Assembly: GCA_964512325.1 (NCBI GenBank)
Contig: CAZEGN010000012.1
Span: 1-37,277, forward strand
Source of the DNA: JACQZO01 sp964512325
Lineage (GTDB): Bacteria > Patescibacteriota > Gracilibacteria > RBG-16-42-10
Reading direction: 5' to 3'
DNA length: 37,277 nucleotides
A program made the position numbers and the translations under genes. Below are positions 36,292 through 37,277 of the stretch, piece after piece (within the stretch, counting starts at the first letter, position 1; each line of letters starts with the position of its first letter). The notes below the pieces were generated by a model, which saw only the letters and a program-made list of their open reading frames with translations, was not told the DNA's origin and made no database searches.

Positions 36292-37277
36292 ATGAAAGTT
36301 CTCCACTTCTCTGACTTGCACCTTGGAATGGAAAATTATAGTCACATTGATCCAGAAACAGGCCTTTCAACTAGATTTTCTGACTGGAAAAATAGTATGC
36401 AGAAAATTTTAGAGTACGCTCGAGAGCATAAGGTAGATGCTGTTATTTTTAGTGGTGATGCGTTTAAAAATAGAGATCCTAGTCCTACATATCAAAATAG
36501 TTTTGCAAAGTTTATTAAGGATTTAAGTGAAGATGATAGGGTAGTTATTTTGGTTGTTGGTAATCATGATTTGCCCAATATTGAACACAAAGCTCATACT
36601 TTAGAAATCTATAATTCACTTCATTTACCTCGCGTAAAAGTAAGCAAGAAGATTGAGCTTTTTGAGATGGAAACCAAGTCAGGAAAGTTACAAATACTAA
36701 CTTGGCCCTGGTTAACTAGAAACTTTCTTCTAAAGAATGAAAACTTTAAAGGCAAAAGTTTGGAGGAAATTGATACCATTCTCCTCAATAAAGCAACAGC
36801 ATTATTTTCTGACTTAGCTGATCAAATTAAGGAAAACACTCCAACAATAGCAATTGTTCATGCCACTATCATGGGCGCAAAGTTCGGTAGTGAAAGGAAT
36901 GTCATGATCGGTAAGGATTTGATAATTCCTTTAAGCATTTTAACGAATGATAGATTTGACTATGTTGCTTGTGGGCACCTGCATCGACACCAAGTCTTAA
37001 ATGATGCGCCGCCAGTAGTTTATGCAGGTTCACCGGAAAGAATTGATTTTAGTGAAGAGAAAGAAGAAAAAGGCTGTGTCCTAGTAACTATTGAAGAAAA
37101 TAAAAAGACTGAAATTGAATTTTTACCATTACCGGCTAGACAGTTTTTCACTTGGCATATAACAGAGCCTTTTATGCCACCAAACCGTGATTTGAAAGAG
37201 GTAATCCTAAAAATTGTGATTTCTGGCTCAAGAGAATTTGTAAATTCCATTTATCTTGATGCATTGCAAAAATACAT
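36292..37277 (+). CDS. sbcD: SbcD/Mre11-family DNA repair nuclease, truncated by window end
   Basis: The first 328 codons are visible and the frame is open at the right edge. This is a calcineurin-like metallophosphoesterase of the SbcD/Mre11 type, which with SbcC trims hairpins and DNA ends. Metal-binding motifs are in order: FSDLHLG (D8, H10), FSGDAF (D56), VGNHDL (N91-D93), IVHATI (H190) and CGHLHRH (H229, H231), then AGSPERIDFSEE, typical of this family. Start at the ATG after TTGTATTGCAT; no Shine-Dalgarno sequence. sbcC would be expected next, beyond the window. The call to SbcD rather than another MPE nuclease is likely but not proven. Confidence 0.85.
   Translation, partial: MKVLHFSDLHLGMENYSHIDPETGLSTRFSDWKNSMQKILEYAREHKVDAVIFSGDAFKNRDPSPTYQNSFAKFIKDLSEDDRVVILVVGNHDLPNIEHKAHTLEIYNSLHLPRVKVSKKIELFEMETKSGKLQILTWPWLTRNFLLKNENFKGKSLEEIDTILLNKATALFSDLADQIKENTPTIAIVHATIMGAKFGSERNVMIGKDLIIPLSILTNDRFDYVACGHLHRHQVLNDAPPVVYAGSPERIDFSEEKEEKGCVLVTIEENKKTEIEFLPLPARQFFTWHITEPFMPPNRDLKEVILKIVISGSREFVNSIYLDALQKY

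Noticed and set aside
1..37277. Alternative genetic code with TGA as glycine (as in Gracilibacteria/Absconditabacteria)
   Set aside because: TGA serves as a true stop in ATGA overlaps at 22726-22729 and 24443-24446, and the conserved genes need no TGA readthrough.
1..37277. CRISPR arrays, tRNA or rRNA genes, transposases, phage genes
   Set aside because: No regularly spaced repeats, no tRNA-like arms in the spacers, and no mobile-element proteins were seen.

Overview
The window is about 37 kb of a bacterial chromosome with moderate GC content and dense gene packing. It reads with the standard bacterial code: TGA is a true stop, for example in the ATGA stop/start overlaps near 22726 and 24443. 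Three things point to a candidate-phylum (Patescibacteria/CPR-like, possibly Peregrinibacteria-like) organism, though this is inference and no marker settles it. First, ordinary housekeeping genes are compact (ssb, secDF, recJ, tyrS, recF, nrdR, mltG, and a ComEC without a nuclease domain). Second, there are many very large or unrecognisable secreted proteins. Third, almost no start codon has a Shine-Dalgarno sequence. S-layer-homology (SLH) proteins indicate an S-layer attached to the cell wall.

Layout. 1-4000 (minus): a secreted amidase-SpoIID fusion, an orphan histidine kinase, and ssb. 4194-8918 (plus): a SecD-SecF fusion carrying parvulin-type prolyl isomerase sequence, then recJ. 9113-9153: a bidirectional terminator. 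9173-16468 (minus): three SLH surface proteins, the largest (1227 aa) being the probable main S-layer subunit; it has its own strong terminator and sits behind a hairpin-rich non-coding region. 16955-19987 (minus): comEC, a MerR-like HTH/coiled-coil protein, mltG. 20097-22427 (plus): an Asp-rich lipoprotein-like protein, then tyrS, whose start codon abuts a terminator hairpin. 22424-25897 (minus): a tightly packed five-gene operon of small secreted proteins sharing a DPL[G/A/S] motif. 25973-27031 (minus): recF. 27095-35673 (plus): three overlapping or adjacent genes for large secreted proteins (gingipain-fold-like, FG-GAP calcium-loop, and a 1683-aa beta-helix/PKD protein with a C-terminal membrane anchor). 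35675-36130 (minus): nrdR. 36292-end (plus): an SbcD-like nuclease, cut by the window edge.

How they fit together. Most of the window concerns the cell envelope: protein export (SecDF with a built-in foldase), peptidoglycan cutting (amidase-SpoIID, MltG), the S-layer, and two multi-gene sets of exported proteins on either side of recF. The five-gene DPL operon and the three-gene surface operon are the best candidates for undescribed systems. Neither resembles a system I can name, and I infer only that they build or decorate an external structure.
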